Source: Bremerella sp. JC817
GTDB lineage: Bacteria > Planctomycetota > Planctomycetia > Pirellulales > Pirellulaceae
Assembly (NCBI RefSeq): GCF_040718835.1
Contig: NZ_JBFEFG010000280.1
Coordinates: 372,001-436,000, forward strand
Reading direction: 5' to 3'
Length of the DNA stretch: 64,000 nt
Below the pieces are notes generated by a model, which saw nothing but the letters and a program-made list of their open reading frames with translations, searched no databases and was not told the origin of the DNA. A program made the translations under genes and the position numbers. Numbering within the stretch: the stretch's first letter is position 1; the number at the start of each line of letters is the position of its first letter. Shown here piece by piece: positions 54,118 through 63,399 of this stretch.

Positions 54118-54780
54118 ATGTCGGCTCGCGGAGAAGTTATTTTGTCGATTTCGGAATCGACTGCCCGAAGATACGAACTGCAAGATCCGGACGTCCGGCT
54201 CATGCTGTTGGTGCGCGACGATGATGCCGCGGCGTTCGAGGAGCTGATGCTCCGCTATCAACGTCGTGTGGTCACCGTGCTCGAGCACCTGGTCAGCAAG
54301 CGGGATCTCGCCGAGGATCTGGCCCAGGACGTCTTCATGCGCGTTTATCGCTCGCGGAAGACCTATGTCCCAGGTTCGCGGTTCTCGACCTGGTTGTTCA
54401 CCATTGTGAACAACGTTGCCAGCAATGCCCGAAGAAGCCTTGCCCGACGCAAGGAAGTCCAAGTCACCAACCCAGCCGATCAGTCCGGAAGCCAGCCCGC
54501 CGATCCGCTGGAACGCATCGCCACCGCCGCCAGCGGTTTGATGCCGACCCGTCAGTTAGATAAGTCCGAAATGGGCTCGATCGTGCGCCAGGCGGTCCAG
54601 TCCTTGAACGAGCGGCAGCGAATGGCTGTGTTGCTCGCCAAGTTTGAAGAGATGAGCTACAACGACATCGCCGAAACGATGGGGATGTCGGTCCAGGCCA
54701 TCAAGTCGCTGCTCTCACGAGCACGCGCGAATTTGAAGGATGCCCTACAACCATACCTCCAGGAAGGAACCGTTCCTTAA
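54118..54780 (+). CDS. ECF-type RNA polymerase sigma factor
   Basis: 220 residues. Region 2: FEELMLRYQRRVVTVLEHLVSKRDLAEDLAQDVFMRVYRS and GSRFSTWLFTIVNNVASNARRSLARR; region 4: AVQSLNERQRMAVLLAKFEEMSYNDIAETMGMSVQAIKSLLSRARANLKDAL. First gene of a three-gene rightward operon with an anti-sigma and an effector-like protein. No ribosome site is strong before ATG 54118, so another start cannot be excluded. Confidence 0.9.
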   Translation: MSARGEVILSISESTARRYELQDPDVRLMLLVRDDDAAAFEELMLRYQRRVVTVLEHLVSKRDLAEDLAQDVFMRVYRSRKTYVPGSRFSTWLFTIVNNVASNARRSLARRKEVQVTNPADQSGSQPADPLERIATAASGLMPTRQLDKSEMGSIVRQAVQSLNERQRMAVLLAKFEEMSYNDIAETMGMSVQAIKSLLSRARANLKDALQPYLQEGTVP

Positions 54781-54822
54781 CGGACCAAGCGGAATACTCT
54801 CCGTTTACCCATCGACGTAGCC

Positions 54823-55335
54823 ATGACCGATCCGACCGCACATCCCGACGAAACGACCGAGGTGGACGAGCTGCTTGCCGCCTATCTCGATAACGAGCTT
54901 TCCGAAACGGAAAGATCGCTGGTCGAAACGCGCCTGGCCGAGGACGACTCGTTCCGCAATCGGCTCGACGAGCTTGATCGTGCCTGGGACATGCTTGAAG
55001 CACTGCCCAAGGCCGACCTCGACGACGAGAAGTTCGTCCGCACGACAGTCGAGATGATCACGGTCGCTGCCTCGCAAGAGATTCAACAATATAAGCAACA
55101 GCAAAAGCGAAGCGCCTTCGCTCGCCAGGCCGGCATCGCCTTGGCCATCGTCGCCTTGATCGGCATCGGCTATATGCTGACGCAATATCGCCTGAGCCGC
55201 CCCGACCGAATTCTGGTTGAATACCTGCCGGTCATCGAACGGGTCGACGAATTCGAGCGTGTCGACAACATCGAGTTCCTCGAAGCGCTGCGAAAAGAAG
55301 GTCTCTTCACCGGAGAAGCCAGCGATGAATCGTAG
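54823..55335 (+). CDS. Membrane-bound anti-sigma factor
   Basis: 170 residues. Cytoplasmic helix bundle (VDELLAAYLDNELSETERSLVETRLAEDDSFRNRLDELDRAW) of the zf-HC2 shape without zinc Cys; a membrane helix at about 102-122; a short outer tail with VEYLPVIERVDEFERVDNIEFLEALRKEGLF. It follows the sigma gene by 42 bases and overlaps the next gene by 11. The outer tail is only about 45 residues, the smallest sensor of the four modules. Confidence 0.8.
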   Translation: MTDPTAHPDETTEVDELLAAYLDNELSETERSLVETRLAEDDSFRNRLDELDRAWDMLEALPKADLDDEKFVRTTVEMITVAASQEIQQYKQQQKRSAFARQAGIALAIVALIGIGYMLTQYRLSRPDRILVEYLPVIERVDEFERVDNIEFLEALRKEGLFTGEASDES

Positions 55336-56491
55336 CTTCATCACGGCTGCGACCATCATCGCAGTCGTGCTTGTCACCGCCCTGATTGGCGTCAGCCAGG
55401 AAACGCTCTCGGAACGATCCGAACGAATCGCCGCGATGTCGGCAACCGACAAGGCGGAGTTGCGTGTCAAACTGGAACGCTTCGAACGGCTTCCTTCCGA
55501 CGAACGTAATCGCCGGATCGAACTGAACGACGCGCTCGAGTCGCATCCGGAAGGGGAGCAGCTTCGCGAGGTGATGGACCGCTACTACGACTGGCTGAAA
55601 ACGGTCGACCAATCCGACCGCATCAAGCTGCAAGGGATGCCAGTCGATCAGCGCATCGTCGAAATCAAGAAGATCATCGGTTTCCAGGAACGTCAGCGGT
55701 TCGACGAACTGACCCGTGCCGCCTGGCAAGACATCAAACCTCGCCCGGAAGACTTCGCCGCGATCCGTAGTTGGTTTGACGAATGGCTGGTGAAGCATCA
55801 GGAAGAGATCCTCGCCAACGAACCGAAGCTGTACGCCAAGTTCCCCTGGCTCGAGAAGCGGATGTCCGACTTGCCTCCCGATCGCAATAAGCTTTCCGGC
55901 ATCTGGGCTATGTCGTTCCGTTCGGATGCCCCGGGGATCAATCGACTGACGCCAACTGAAGAAGAATTAAACGAGCTCGCCACGCGCCTCGACAAAGACA
56001 CCCAGTCCCGTTTGAACAAAGAACCTTCCGACCGTCGCATGGGCTTGTTGAATGCGCTGATGAAGAACGCCTTCATGTCGCACATGCACGAACGGGTCAG
56101 CGACGAAGAGCTGCAGCAGTTCTACCGTCAACTTCCAGAGAAACGTCAGGCTGAACTCGCAGGCTTGCCGCCGGAAAGCTTCGACAAGGAGCTTCGGGGC
56201 GATTACATGCGAGCCAATGGTGGCCGATACTTTGGTGGCAATCGACCTGGCAATCCTCCGTGGGATCGTGATGGTCGTCGTGGAGACGATCGCGACGGTG
56301 GTCGACGCGGTGGCCCCGGGGATCGTGGTCCTGGCGACCGCAGACCAGGGGAGCGAGGCCCTGATGGTCGTGGCCCCGGAGGTCCTCCTGGAATGCGAGA
56401 TGGCCGAGGCCCTCGCCCTGAAGGCCCACCACCGAACATGCGCGATGGCAACCCACCGCCACCAATGCAGGACGGAACGGTCGAAACCTAG
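55325..56491 (+). CDS. Exported protein with Arg/Gly/Pro-rich tail
   Basis: 388 residues from ATG 55325, which overlaps the anti-sigma stop. A signal peptide or membrane helix ([21 protein letters not shown]) leads to a helical middle ([37 protein letters not shown]...) and then about 90 residues of [26 protein letters not shown] low complexity. The tail is positively charged and unstructured. Third gene of the sigma/anti-sigma unit; a secreted effector or partner in the regulation is possible. Unknown family. Confidence 0.7.
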   Translation: MNRSFITAATIIAVVLVTALIGVSQETLSERSERIAAMSATDKAELRVKLERFERLPSDERNRRIELNDALESHPEGEQLREVMDRYYDWLKTVDQSDRIKLQGMPVDQRIVEIKKIIGFQERQRFDELTRAAWQDIKPRPEDFAAIRSWFDEWLVKHQEEILANEPKLYAKFPWLEKRMSDLPPDRNKLSGIWAMSFRSDAPGINRLTPTEEELNELATRLDKDTQSRLNKEPSDRRMGLLNALMKNAFMSHMHERVSDEELQQFYRQLPEKRQAELAGLPPESFDKELRGDYMRANGGRYFGGNRPGNPPWDRDGRRGDDRDGGRRGGPGDRGPGDRRPGERGPDGRGPGGPPGMRDGRGPRPEGPPPNMRDGNPPPPMQDGTVET

Positions 56492-56502
56492 AGGCTGCTT
56501 CG

Positions 56503-58158
56503 CTAGAAGAAGCCGCCTGGGGTTCGAAGCTGACGGTCAGGATCTTGCAGTCCGACCTTCTTAAGATAGGCTTCCACCTTTCGCTGAACACGCCGCTGGT
56601 TGCGAACCACCAGGCCTGATTCTTCCGCCTTGATGAACGTATCTTCGTTGCCCCAACTTTCCGGGGCGACCGACTGGCGGATCTTATCGGCGATATCTTG
56701 TGCGGCATCCAACGGGATCGTTTTGCCCGGTCCCAGAATCGCGCTGAAGTAGTGCGATTGAAAGATATTTTCCTCCTCTCGCTGCTGAACTTTCCGCAGC
56801 ACTTCATCTCGATCCGGCAATTTCCGCTGCTGGCGAATCTCTTCCAGTGCCACTTCCAACTTTCGATGGACGGCATGCGTTTGAGCCACGATCAAACACT
56901 CTGCCCCCATCGGAAAGTGACAGATCCTGCCTTCTCCTTGCCGGCTTTCCAGCCAGCTTTCCGGTTCAATCGAATGCATCAAGGCATCGCGCAGGCCTCG
57001 GTAGTCGACTTCCCGTTTTGGATCGACAAAGCCGCCGAAGCCCGTCGTTTTCGGCGGAGGCGGAATACCTTCGACTTCACGAAGATAGTCGAGCGCCGCC
57101 AGACGTATGTCAGGGTCAGCACTATAAAGTCCGTGCCAGAACAGATCGCGTGCCGGGTAAGCTCGGATCAGTGACTCCGCTTCCGGTTCATCGTTCGAGG
57201 TAATCACGACCACCTGGCCATCGATAAACCAATCCAACTCGTGCCGTAGGAGAATCATATCTAGAAGTTCATCCACCGGAATCGGCGGCGTTCGAACCGT
57301 GATCGGGAAATCGGCCGCCAATCCTACGTCGTCCAAGGCTCTTTTATCGATGTGGAAGGGAAGCAGGGCCACCTTACTTAGATCGGCCATTACCTCTTCC
57401 AAAGGAACCTCGTTCACGTCCAGGCCAGCCCCGACGCTGTGCAGCGTGAGTGCCGATTCCGCTTCTTCCTTCGGATAGACGGTAACGAGCAAAGGCATGG
57501 TGTTGAACGGATCGTTAGGGGCATCCTTCAACGCCCGCAGGGTTTCCAATAGCCGCTGCACCAGGAGATGCCCTTCGACCGAATGCGATATGAGCAAGCC
57601 ATCGTCGATCTGCCGCATCACGGCGTGCTTCTCTTCGATCCAGTGCTCAGGCGTGATGATCGACTTGATCACATCGTCAATTGGATTGAAGTCGAAAGGC
57701 TCGCCCAGCAAATCCGGAATCGGATAGTAATGGGTGATCCGCTGTTCTTTCGGAAGCTCGTAGACCGTAATTAATAATCCGTCGCCATCTGGGATGAAGG
57801 TCAGCCCCAAATCGTGCAACATCCACTTTAACGCTGTGTAACCATGCCAACGTTCTGCACGGAAAGTGACCGGAAACTCTCCCGAGAGTCCCACTCGTTC
57901 CAATTGAAGTTCGTCGACACGGACCGGTATGCCCAACTGGTCGGCAAATTGCTGGGCGACATCTTTCAACTGCTTGTCGACCACATTCAGCGAGACCTTC
58001 GTTTTCAAAAGGGTCTCGAGCGCGGCTTTATCTTGCCAGCCCCTTTCCATCAATTCAGGCCGAGGCGTCGGCTTGACCTGATCCAGTTTCGCCTCTGGCT
58101 CTTGGGCGCCGGCAAAGCTCACGATACCCAGAAGCAGAAAAAACGTTAGCGTTCGCAT
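56503..58158 (-). CDS. Secreted STN-domain repeat protein
   Basis: 551 residues from ATG 58158, whose next residues form a signal peptide (LTFFLLLGIVSFAGAQ); an extension to 58221 lacks a signal. Two STN-like (secretin/TonB short) domains at about 55-132 and 246-320 have similar strands (FPVTFRAERW / FPITVRTPPI; GDGLLITVYE / GQVVVITSND). A P-E-(S/H)-W unit followed by LL(I/V)xxxxxVxxxxxxxLxxL occurs three times (165-210, 394-443, 493-536). Periplasmic or outer-membrane location likely. Convergent with the 55325 gene. Confidence 0.75.
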   Translation of the reverse strand: MRTLTFFLLLGIVSFAGAQEPEAKLDQVKPTPRPELMERGWQDKAALETLLKTKVSLNVVDKQLKDVAQQFADQLGIPVRVDELQLERVGLSGEFPVTFRAERWHGYTALKWMLHDLGLTFIPDGDGLLITVYELPKEQRITHYYPIPDLLGEPFDFNPIDDVIKSIITPEHWIEEKHAVMRQIDDGLLISHSVEGHLLVQRLLETLRALKDAPNDPFNTMPLLVTVYPKEEAESALTLHSVGAGLDVNEVPLEEVMADLSKVALLPFHIDKRALDDVGLAADFPITVRTPPIPVDELLDMILLRHELDWFIDGQVVVITSNDEPEAESLIRAYPARDLFWHGLYSADPDIRLAALDYLREVEGIPPPPKTTGFGGFVDPKREVDYRGLRDALMHSIEPESWLESRQGEGRICHFPMGAECLIVAQTHAVHRKLEVALEEIRQQRKLPDRDEVLRKVQQREEENIFQSHYFSAILGPGKTIPLDAAQDIADKIRQSVAPESWGNEDTFIKAEESGLVVRNQRRVQRKVEAYLKKVGLQDPDRQLRTPGGFF

Positions 58159-58320
58159 TGCCCCATCACCGCCTGGCTGAAAAGAAAGACGTATTGCCTG
58201 CCCCGTATGAAACGACGACATAACGATACGCTACTGAAGATCGGGAGGGAGTTCAACAAAACGGGGCAAAGAAGCCACCCATTCGGTGCACATCGCTCTC
58301 GACGACGTTCGCTGGATCCA

Positions 58321-58362
58321 TAAAAAAATCCCGGCGATGTCATCAAGTGACATTGCCGGGAT
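58321..58362 (-). terminator. Terminator of the giant haem protein gene
   Basis: ATCCCGGCGATGTCA (58328-58342) pairs with TGACATTGCCGGGAT (58348-58362) with one wobble. On the minus strand a T run follows (seen as A at 58322-58328). Intrinsic terminator about 40 bases past the stop at 58401. Confidence 0.88.
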
Positions 58363-58400
58363 CAAGTAGATTACGCTTCAGCGGCTTGATGCCGGTCGGA

Positions 58401-61400
58401 CTACTTCGAGTCCGCCTTCGAGGCCAGGCTTTCCAGGTAGGTGACCAGGTCGGCCAGTTCCTGAACGGTCACGTCGTTGGCCAGGCCAACTGGCATGATC
58501 GAGACCGTGTCTTTCTTTTGGCCTTCGATCTCGTCTGGGTTCAAGGTGATCTCGGTGCCCTGGGCATCGCGGATGACAATCTTTTCCGGACCTTCAAACG
58601 TGATAAAGCCTGACAGGACACGACCATCTTCCATCTGGAAGATGTTGGTCACGAACCCTTGCGCCAGCGACTTGCTTGGCAGCACGATCGCTTCGGTCAA
58701 TTGATCCCGCTTATAAGTCTTGGCGACCTGCGGCAGGTAAGGACCACGAGGCGTTTCGTTCGGATCGACCGTATGGCACTTGTTACAGGTCAGCTTCGCG
58801 AAGAGCTGTTCACCTCGCGAGGTGTCCCCCTTCATGCCCACGACCTGCTTGATGACCTCGGTCGGGTCGATGGTCGAAACCTTCGGACCGGTCGGCTTGT
58901 TCATCTGAGCCTTCAGCTTCCAGGCATCGGCCACCTTGCCGGCAGCCGCAGCGACATCGGCATTGCTGCTAGCCAAGAGGCCCCGAACCTTATCTTCGAG
59001 GTTACGATCGTTCACAATGATGGCCGCACCCAGCAGTTGTGGCTGACGAGCCGGATCGCCCCAGCCTGCTTCCAGCGACGACTTCACCGTGCTGGCCACT
59101 TCTGGCGAAAGCTTCTGCTGTGTCGACAGCGTCAGCAAACCAGCCTCGGCCCACAAGGAAGCAGGCGAAGTCGGCGTCTTGGCGAGGCTTTCGATCACAC
59201 CGATCTGACGGCTCAAGGCATCCTTATTCTGGAAAGCACTCAGCGTCTGCTTGAAAGCGGCACCGCCTGGTTCGCTGGCGTACAACTTGCCGAGACCGAC
59301 CAGGGCGGCTTCGACCACACTGGCTTCGGTGCTGCGGAGCAGGGCGGTGATGGCCTGGGCTCGCACTTCCGGAGCGGTATCCGAATCAGTCGCCGCTTTT
59401 TCGAGCAGGCCGATCGCTTCGCCAGGGAGTTCGTTCGACTGGGCGATGATCGAGATCGCTGCCGCAGCGAACTTCGGATCGTTGGCCGCCTTCTGCAGGG
59501 CGAGTCGCAGCGTGCCGTCCAGTTCGATCCGGTGACGCTGAAGCTGCTCGAGCAGGAAGGCCGATTCTTCGTTGCCAGCCGAAGCCAACGCCGAACGAAG
59601 CACGCCACCAATCTTGTCGGACATCTCCCATTTCTCAGGCTGATAGTAAGGACCACGCGTATCAGGTCGCGTGCCCCAGCTATTTCCCTTCCACTCGCCG
59701 TCCACGTAGTACAGACGGCACAAGGCAGTCAGCAGGCCCTGACGACGGTAAAGACTTTCTTCCTTCGGCAGACGTTCGATCAAACCTTCGACCACCTCTG
59801 GCTTGTGCATCCGCTGCAAGGCGAACAAGGCAAACTGACGCTTGCGTTCGCTGGCGGTGCGACCGTCGAGGACAAAGAACAACGGCTCGTAAGCTTCCAG
59901 ATTCGCCAAGGCCTGGAAAGCGGTGTGGCGGATCACTGGGTCATCGCTACCAAGGAACGTAACCAATCCTTCCGGATTCGCCCCTGGCACCGGCAGTGGC
60001 GTCTTTAACTCGGTCAAACGCCCAAGCGTAATGATCGATTCCAATTGCATACGTGGATCATCGCTTCCCAGCCCACGGTTGGCAGCCACTTCCACCAGTT
60101 GTCGGAACTTCGGAGCAGTCCGCAGGTCTTGATTTAACAAGGCGAGGTCCGACATCGCACGAATCGCCAACGGAGCGATCTCGGCCTGACGCTGGGCGGC
60201 CATGTTCAGTCGGTCGAACCAGACATCATAAAGGCGTTCCCAATTGGGAGCCTGTTCGGTAATGATCTGATTTCCGAGGTAGATCGCAGCGACGCGTGCT
60301 TCCGTGGAAGGGAGCTTGCCGTTAATCTCTTGCCCCATCATCAGATTGCCGGCCTGCTTCAAAATTGAATTGGCAGCCGGTTCTCCTGATTCGCTCTTTA
60401 CCATGGCTCGAGCCAGCAGTTCACGCTGAGCGGCCAGGCGACGTCGATGACTGTCGGAGTTCATCAACTGAAAGAGTTCGTCTTCGGTCGCCTTCCTCAG
60501 GACAGGCATCGCTTCCGCCTGGTATCCCTTGGGCGTCACGCGAACGAGGTAACCCACGTCTTCGCCGTTGTAGGTGAACGTGGCACCTTTCCAACTGGCT
60601 GCGTAGATATTGCTGTTGCCGTCGACATCGAGATCGGTCACGCGAGGAATCCCGAGGAACTCTTCCTGATTAACCTCGAACGTGGCACCGGTTCGTTTTG
60701 GGTTATGGCGATAGATCCAGCTTCGTCCCCAGTCGGCCGTGTACAAAGCATTGCCGTAGCCTTCGGGGAAACCTGGTTCGTCCATGTACAACGCACCACA
60801 GCCAGAACCACCACCGTAATCGGCCAACGGCTGAATGATTTCGTCGCCGAAGTTCATGTACAAACGAGGATAGCCGTGATCTTCCATCCCGCTGAAGTGA
60901 TGCAGACGAATGTCCCAGCCGCCACCATCGTTGGTGTTGTCACGCGTGAAGGCGTTCATCAGCGGATCGACCGCGACTTCCAGGATGTTACGCGTACCGT
61001 TGCTGTAAACTTCCATGTGCGTGCCATCAGGACGAACCCGCAGCACACCACCGCCCCGCATCTGCAACTTACGACCGTCGGCCCCTTCGGCTTCCATGAA
61101 ACCAAAGTCGCCAATGGCCAGGTATAACCAGCCGTCGACGCCCAGCGTGACGCCGTTCGAGGTATGGTCGGCAGGACGATCTTTGAAGGTAAACGCGAGG
61201 TTCTTGATCAAGATCTCTTGGCGATCGCTACGGCCATCGCCATCGTCGTCGATGAAAGCGCTGAGGTGCGGCGGATGCAGCACGTACAAACGGTCGCGAT
61301 CCCACACGATGCCGCGTGGCGAGTCGACGTCGGGTACGAACAGCTTCACTTCGTCGGCCTGGCCGTCGCCGTTGGTGTCGCGCAGGCGATGGATCGCCCC

Positions 61401-62807
61401 ACGTCGCTTCTCGCGATCGAGCGAACCATTCTTATCGACCGAAACGTAAACGTCCCCTTCAGGACTGCTTGCCACGAAGACCGGGTAATTGACCGCTGGC
61501 GGCGCTGCGAACAGCGTCGTATCGAAGCCTTCAGGAACCTTCACTTCGGCCAACAGTTTCGCGTCGGCATCTTCCTTGGCTTGGGCCGGAGCAACTTTCA
61601 CCAGTTCCGAACCGAGCAGACGGACTTCACGAATCGAAGCCCAGCCCCCATGCTTGCTCTTTAAAGCGTTGATGCGAATGTAGCGAAACCCGCCCGCGAC
61701 GAATTCAAAGTCGTGCTTGTTGTCCTTCTTGTCAGACTGATCGACGATGGTCATCCACTTCTCGCCGTCCGCACTCCCTTCGATCGTGTACTGGTAAACG
61801 CCACCTTCCGATTCCCAATCGATCTGGGCACCACGCAGTTCCTTCGGTTCGCCCAGGTCGACCTGCAACCACTGCGGATAGTCCGCACTGCTGGCACACC
61901 AGCGCGTTGACTCTTTGCCATCGAAGGCGAGCTTGGCGAAGTTGTTCTTGCCGGTTTCTTCGCTGGAAGCGGTGGCTGGCTTGTTGAGTGCCAGGTTCAC
62001 AGGAACCAGTTTCGGCGTCGTGTTGTCGATTTCTTTCAGGTAATCGTCGTTCAGCTTGTCGCAGGCCCACAACGTGCCACGCGTCAGCATGTTGAGAAAC
62101 GCATCCGCTTCCATCGTTTCGTTATGGTGTCCCAGCGTCGTCCCGAAGACGCGCGTCTTGCCATACTGGTTGGTCCACACGCACGCGTGCTCGACGCCGT
62201 CGTTCTTTTCCTTGGAAGCACCCAGCACGTGAGCCGTGTCCCAAACCTTGGCGATGTGATAGAGCTCGCCCTGTGGGTTGGTCCACGCAGGACCGAAGTC
62301 TTGCATGATCGGATGCTCCGGGTCGTAGTTGTAAACCGCGTGCGGGTACTGGGCACCATGACGATGCGAGGTCACACCGCAGAACTTGAACCACTGGTCG
62401 GTTCCGTCGCGATAGCAATGCATCGCGCAGTGAATCACCACGCCGGGCAGGCCTTCTTGGTGCGGCTTCAGCACGCGTTCGGTCCAAGCCGGATCTTTCA
62501 CGGCGGCGAAGCATTCGTTGTGCAGAACGATGTCGTAGCCGTCGGCCCAGTTGGGATTCTGGTAGAGCGGAATCTTGGTGTCAGTTGTCGAGCCACCTTC
62601 GTGAACGACGGTCACTTCGATGTTGGCTCGAGCTTCGAGCCCGTCCTTGATGATGTTCTTTTGCGACTCGTAGTCGTGGCAGCAACCACCAGTGACCAAA
62701 AGTGCTTTGATGGGCTTAGGAGCATCGGCGGCAGTCAGGGGAGCTGCGGCCAGGCCAAGCGTCAACATACCGAGGACGAGGGCCATAAATCTGCGGGGGA
62801 TCGTCAT
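58401..62807 (-). CDS. Giant PVC-type ThuA/propeller/HEAT/cytochrome c protein
   Basis: 1468 residues. Signal peptide; ThuA glutamine-amidotransferase-like domain (about 30-265, with ALLVTGGCCHDYESQKN); F5/8 type C (discoidin) domain (about 275-405, ATASSEETGKNNFAKLAFDGK...); a membrane-bound dehydrogenase-type beta-propeller (about 420-760, with SVDKNGSLDREKRRG and YMNFGDEII); a long HEAT-like helical region (about 770-1270); and a cytochrome c domain with CNKCH at 1341-1345 and an axial-Met candidate near 1438 (SIMPVG). Periplasmic. Single gene, own terminator. The substrate is probably a carbohydrate; unproven. Confidence 0.88.
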   Translation of the reverse strand: MTIPRRFMALVLGMLTLGLAAAPLTAADAPKPIKALLVTGGCCHDYESQKNIIKDGLEARANIEVTVVHEGGSTTDTKIPLYQNPNWADGYDIVLHNECFAAVKDPAWTERVLKPHQEGLPGVVIHCAMHCYRDGTDQWFKFCGVTSHRHGAQYPHAVYNYDPEHPIMQDFGPAWTNPQGELYHIAKVWDTAHVLGASKEKNDGVEHACVWTNQYGKTRVFGTTLGHHNETMEADAFLNMLTRGTLWACDKLNDDYLKEIDNTTPKLVPVNLALNKPATASSEETGKNNFAKLAFDGKESTRWCASSADYPQWLQVDLGEPKELRGAQIDWESEGGVYQYTIEGSADGEKWMTIVDQSDKKDNKHDFEFVAGGFRYIRINALKSKHGGWASIREVRLLGSELVKVAPAQAKEDADAKLLAEVKVPEGFDTTLFAAPPAVNYPVFVASSPEGDVYVSVDKNGSLDREKRRGAIHRLRDTNGDGQADEVKLFVPDVDSPRGIVWDRDRLYVLHPPHLSAFIDDDGDGRSDRQEILIKNLAFTFKDRPADHTSNGVTLGVDGWLYLAIGDFGFMEAEGADGRKLQMRGGGVLRVRPDGTHMEVYSNGTRNILEVAVDPLMNAFTRDNTNDGGGWDIRLHHFSGMEDHGYPRLYMNFGDEIIQPLADYGGGSGCGALYMDEPGFPEGYGNALYTADWGRSWIYRHNPKRTGATFEVNQEEFLGIPRVTDLDVDGNSNIYAASWKGATFTYNGEDVGYLVRVTPKGYQAEAMPVLRKATEDELFQLMNSDSHRRRLAAQRELLARAMVKSESGEPAANSILKQAGNLMMGQEINGKLPSTEARVAAIYLGNQIITEQAPNWERLYDVWFDRLNMAAQRQAEIAPLAIRAMSDLALLNQDLRTAPKFRQLVEVAANRGLGSDDPRMQLESIITLGRLTELKTPLPVPGANPEGLVTFLGSDDPVIRHTAFQALANLEAYEPLFFVLDGRTASERKRQFALFALQRMHKPEVVEGLIERLPKEESLYRRQGLLTALCRLYYVDGEWKGNSWGTRPDTRGPYYQPEKWEMSDKIGGVLRSALASAGNEESAFLLEQLQRHRIELDGTLRLALQKAANDPKFAAAAISIIAQSNELPGEAIGLLEKAATDSDTAPEVRAQAITALLRSTEASVVEAALVGLGKLYASEPGGAAFKQTLSAFQNKDALSRQIGVIESLAKTPTSPASLWAEAGLLTLSTQQKLSPEVASTVKSSLEAGWGDPARQPQLLGAAIIVNDRNLEDKVRGLLASSNADVAAAAGKVADAWKLKAQMNKPTGPKVSTIDPTEVIKQVVGMKGDTSRGEQLFAKLTCNKCHTVDPNETPRGPYLPQVAKTYKRDQLTEAIVLPSKSLAQGFVTNIFQMEDGRVLSGFITFEGPEKIVIRDAQGTEITLNPDEIEGQKKDTVSIMPVGLANDVTVQELADLVTYLESLASKADSK

Positions 62808-62994
62808 CCAGAAAAACCTATAGCGAGGGAATATTTGGCTGGCAGGAAATAGGGTGAGGGACCATATTCACTATAGTTCAAACCCTTTCCAGAGGCACCT
62901 GTTTGGGCTATTCGATTTCGCAGCCGGCAGAGATAATTCCCCGTTTTCCCGCGGTTTGAGGGGGAGAAACAGCGGAATTCGGGGCAGAGAGCCG

Positions 62995-63393
62995 TTACGC
63001 AGCCGCCGGGGCAGCATCGGCGATGAAGACACTCACCAGCAGATAGATGGCCAGTGAAAGGCCAAGCACGGCCACCAGGGCAGAAATCCAAGTTGCCAGA
63101 TGCATGCTGTAGTTGCTCGGCCGCTGGTCGAAGGTCATCTGCCGGATGAAGCTCTTGTGCTGCCAGGCAGAGAGTCCAATCAGGGTGGCACCCAGCAGCA
63201 CGAACCCAATTCCAATCAGCGACGATGCCAGTGGCGGCGTGATATCGGTGCCAGGATGGCGGAGCATTCGCAAGAACAAGCCAAAGCGAGCCACGAGGAA
63301 GCCCACCCCGATAATGGCGAGCCCTGTCCTCAGCCACGCGAGCATGGTTCGCTCGGCGGCAAAAAAGACGCGTGGATCAGACTGATCGGTCAT
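62995..63393 (-). CDS. DUF202 (YidH-like) membrane protein
   Basis: 132 residues, three hydrophobic helices. The start PRVFFAAERTMLAWLRTGLAIIGVGFLVARF is the DUF202 signature, including AAERTxLAWxRTGxA. Short and typical. It follows the fatty acid desaturase gene by six bases, so the two are co-transcribed. Inner membrane; function unknown. Confidence 0.88.
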   Translation of the reverse strand: MTDQSDPRVFFAAERTMLAWLRTGLAIIGVGFLVARFGLFLRMLRHPGTDITPPLASSLIGIGFVLLGATLIGLSAWQHKSFIRQMTFDQRPSNYSMHLATWISALVAVLGLSLAIYLLVSVFIADAAPAAA

Positions 63394-63399
63394 AGATAC

